NCBI GenBank assembly: GCA_050246115.1 | Contig: JBFWWP010000059.1 | Location: 1-7,308, forward strand | Origin: JBFWWP01 sp050246115 | GTDB taxonomy: Bacteria > Planctomycetota > UBA8108 > UBA1146 > JAJFFE01 | DNA: 7,308 nt | Direction: 5' to 3' | Shown: piece by piece, positions 6,900-7,308 of the stretch | Position numbering within the stretch: position 1 is the stretch's first letter | Layout: the number at the start of each line of letters is the position of its first letter | The notes under the pieces: generated by a model | What the model saw: the letters and a program-made list of their open reading frames with translations, nothing else | Database searches by the model: none | What the model was told of the DNA's origin: nothing | Translations under genes and position numbers: made by a program

Positions 6900-7308
6900 T
6901 CAGGAGGGGGCTGGATCCTCGCAGCGCGCGCCGAGAAAGACGTGCATCCGGTATGTGCCACTCGGGAAGACGACGGAGCGCTGGCCGGACACGAACCGCG
7001 CGAGTGCATGTGCGTAACGGGCGAGGAACTCCTTGAGTCGTTGGATCGCCTCGAGGCGCGCCCAGCGATTGGAGGCCGCGATCCTCGGGTTGAGACCCCG
7101 CCGTGGTTCGCCGCCTCTTGGGTAGGAGTGCGGCGACTGCGCGAGTATGGCCTGGGCGCCGAGGAACCCCAGGCCCATCGATTTGCGATCTCGGCGGATC
7201 GTGCGCTCGCGCTCTCTGCAGTTGGCGATGAGTTGGCCCCGCGCTTCCTCCGCGGACAGCCCGGGGATGCGCGGCATCGAGGTCTCGAGCACCACCGACT
7301 CGGGCATG
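6900..7308 (-). CDS. REP-associated (IS200-like) transposase, C-terminal part, runs off the right edge
   Basis: A 135-residue minus-strand frame enters from the right edge and stops at 6902-6900. The ATG at 7307 is probably internal. Visible blocks: a charged helix (RERERTIRRDRK), GLGFLGAQAILAQSP, GGEPRRGLNPRIAASNRWAR, LEAIQRLKEFLARYAHALARF, and VVFPSGTYRMHVFLGARC near the end. From memory, 'FLG...IL.Q.P....EPRR.L.PRIA...RW.R.EA..RL..F' and 'VFP.GTY..RV..G..C' are the conserved tail of the large Y1/RAYT-type transposases whose start is seen at the window's left edge. The HUH/Tyr catalytic core would lie beyond the window, so completeness is unknown. It is on the same strand as the large gene and the left transposase. 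The tail reads as intact, with no frameshift. The family call is recognition, not a search. Confidence 0.6.
   Translation of the reverse strand, partial: MPESVVLETSMPRIPGLSAEEARGQLIANCRERERTIRRDRKSMGLGFLGAQAILAQSPHSYPRGGEPRRGLNPRIAASNRWARLEAIQRLKEFLARYAHALARFVSGQRSVVFPSGTYRMHVFLGARCEDPAPS

Overview
The window is GC-rich bacterial DNA and holds one very large gene on the minus strand plus pieces of others. The large gene (start 5414, stop 386) encodes a secreted protein. In order it has a signal peptide, an N-terminal beta-rich domain, fourteen FG-GAP blades, an Fn3-like domain, at least four PKD domains and a C-terminal dockerin-like domain. This layout, and the dockerin-like tail with its Cys-rich end, suggest an environmental Planctomycetota-like bacterium. 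Myxococcota or a related lineage is possible, and no marker gene settles it. The 100-N run shows the sequence is a draft scaffold, perhaps from a metagenome.

Layout, left to right. 1-163: the first 54 codons, on the minus strand, of a REP-associated (IS200-like, Y1/HUH) transposase with a good ribosome binding site. 164-385: a short spacer. 386-5414: the large surface-protein gene, broken only on paper by a 100-N gap at 853-952. The gap falls inside a near-identical 249-bp tandem repeat that encodes PKD domains. 5415-6339: a non-coding stretch with several inverted repeats, two of them side by side at 5571-5661. 6340-6597: a short plus-strand ORF with a good signal peptide and the first few residues of an FG-GAP-like start, probably a gene remnant. 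6598-6899: non-coding, with a long interrupted inverted repeat at 6767-6872. 6900-7308: the C-terminal part, on the minus strand, of what looks like a second transposase of the same family as the one at the left edge.

The large gene appears to stand alone, with no enzyme or transport partner visible. The main points of interest are its repeat structure (fourteen blades that parse as two seven-bladed propellers, and a recombination-prone PKD array) and its position between two same-strand REP-type transposase genes with palindromic DNA in the spacers. No complete defence, CRISPR or biosynthetic system is visible.
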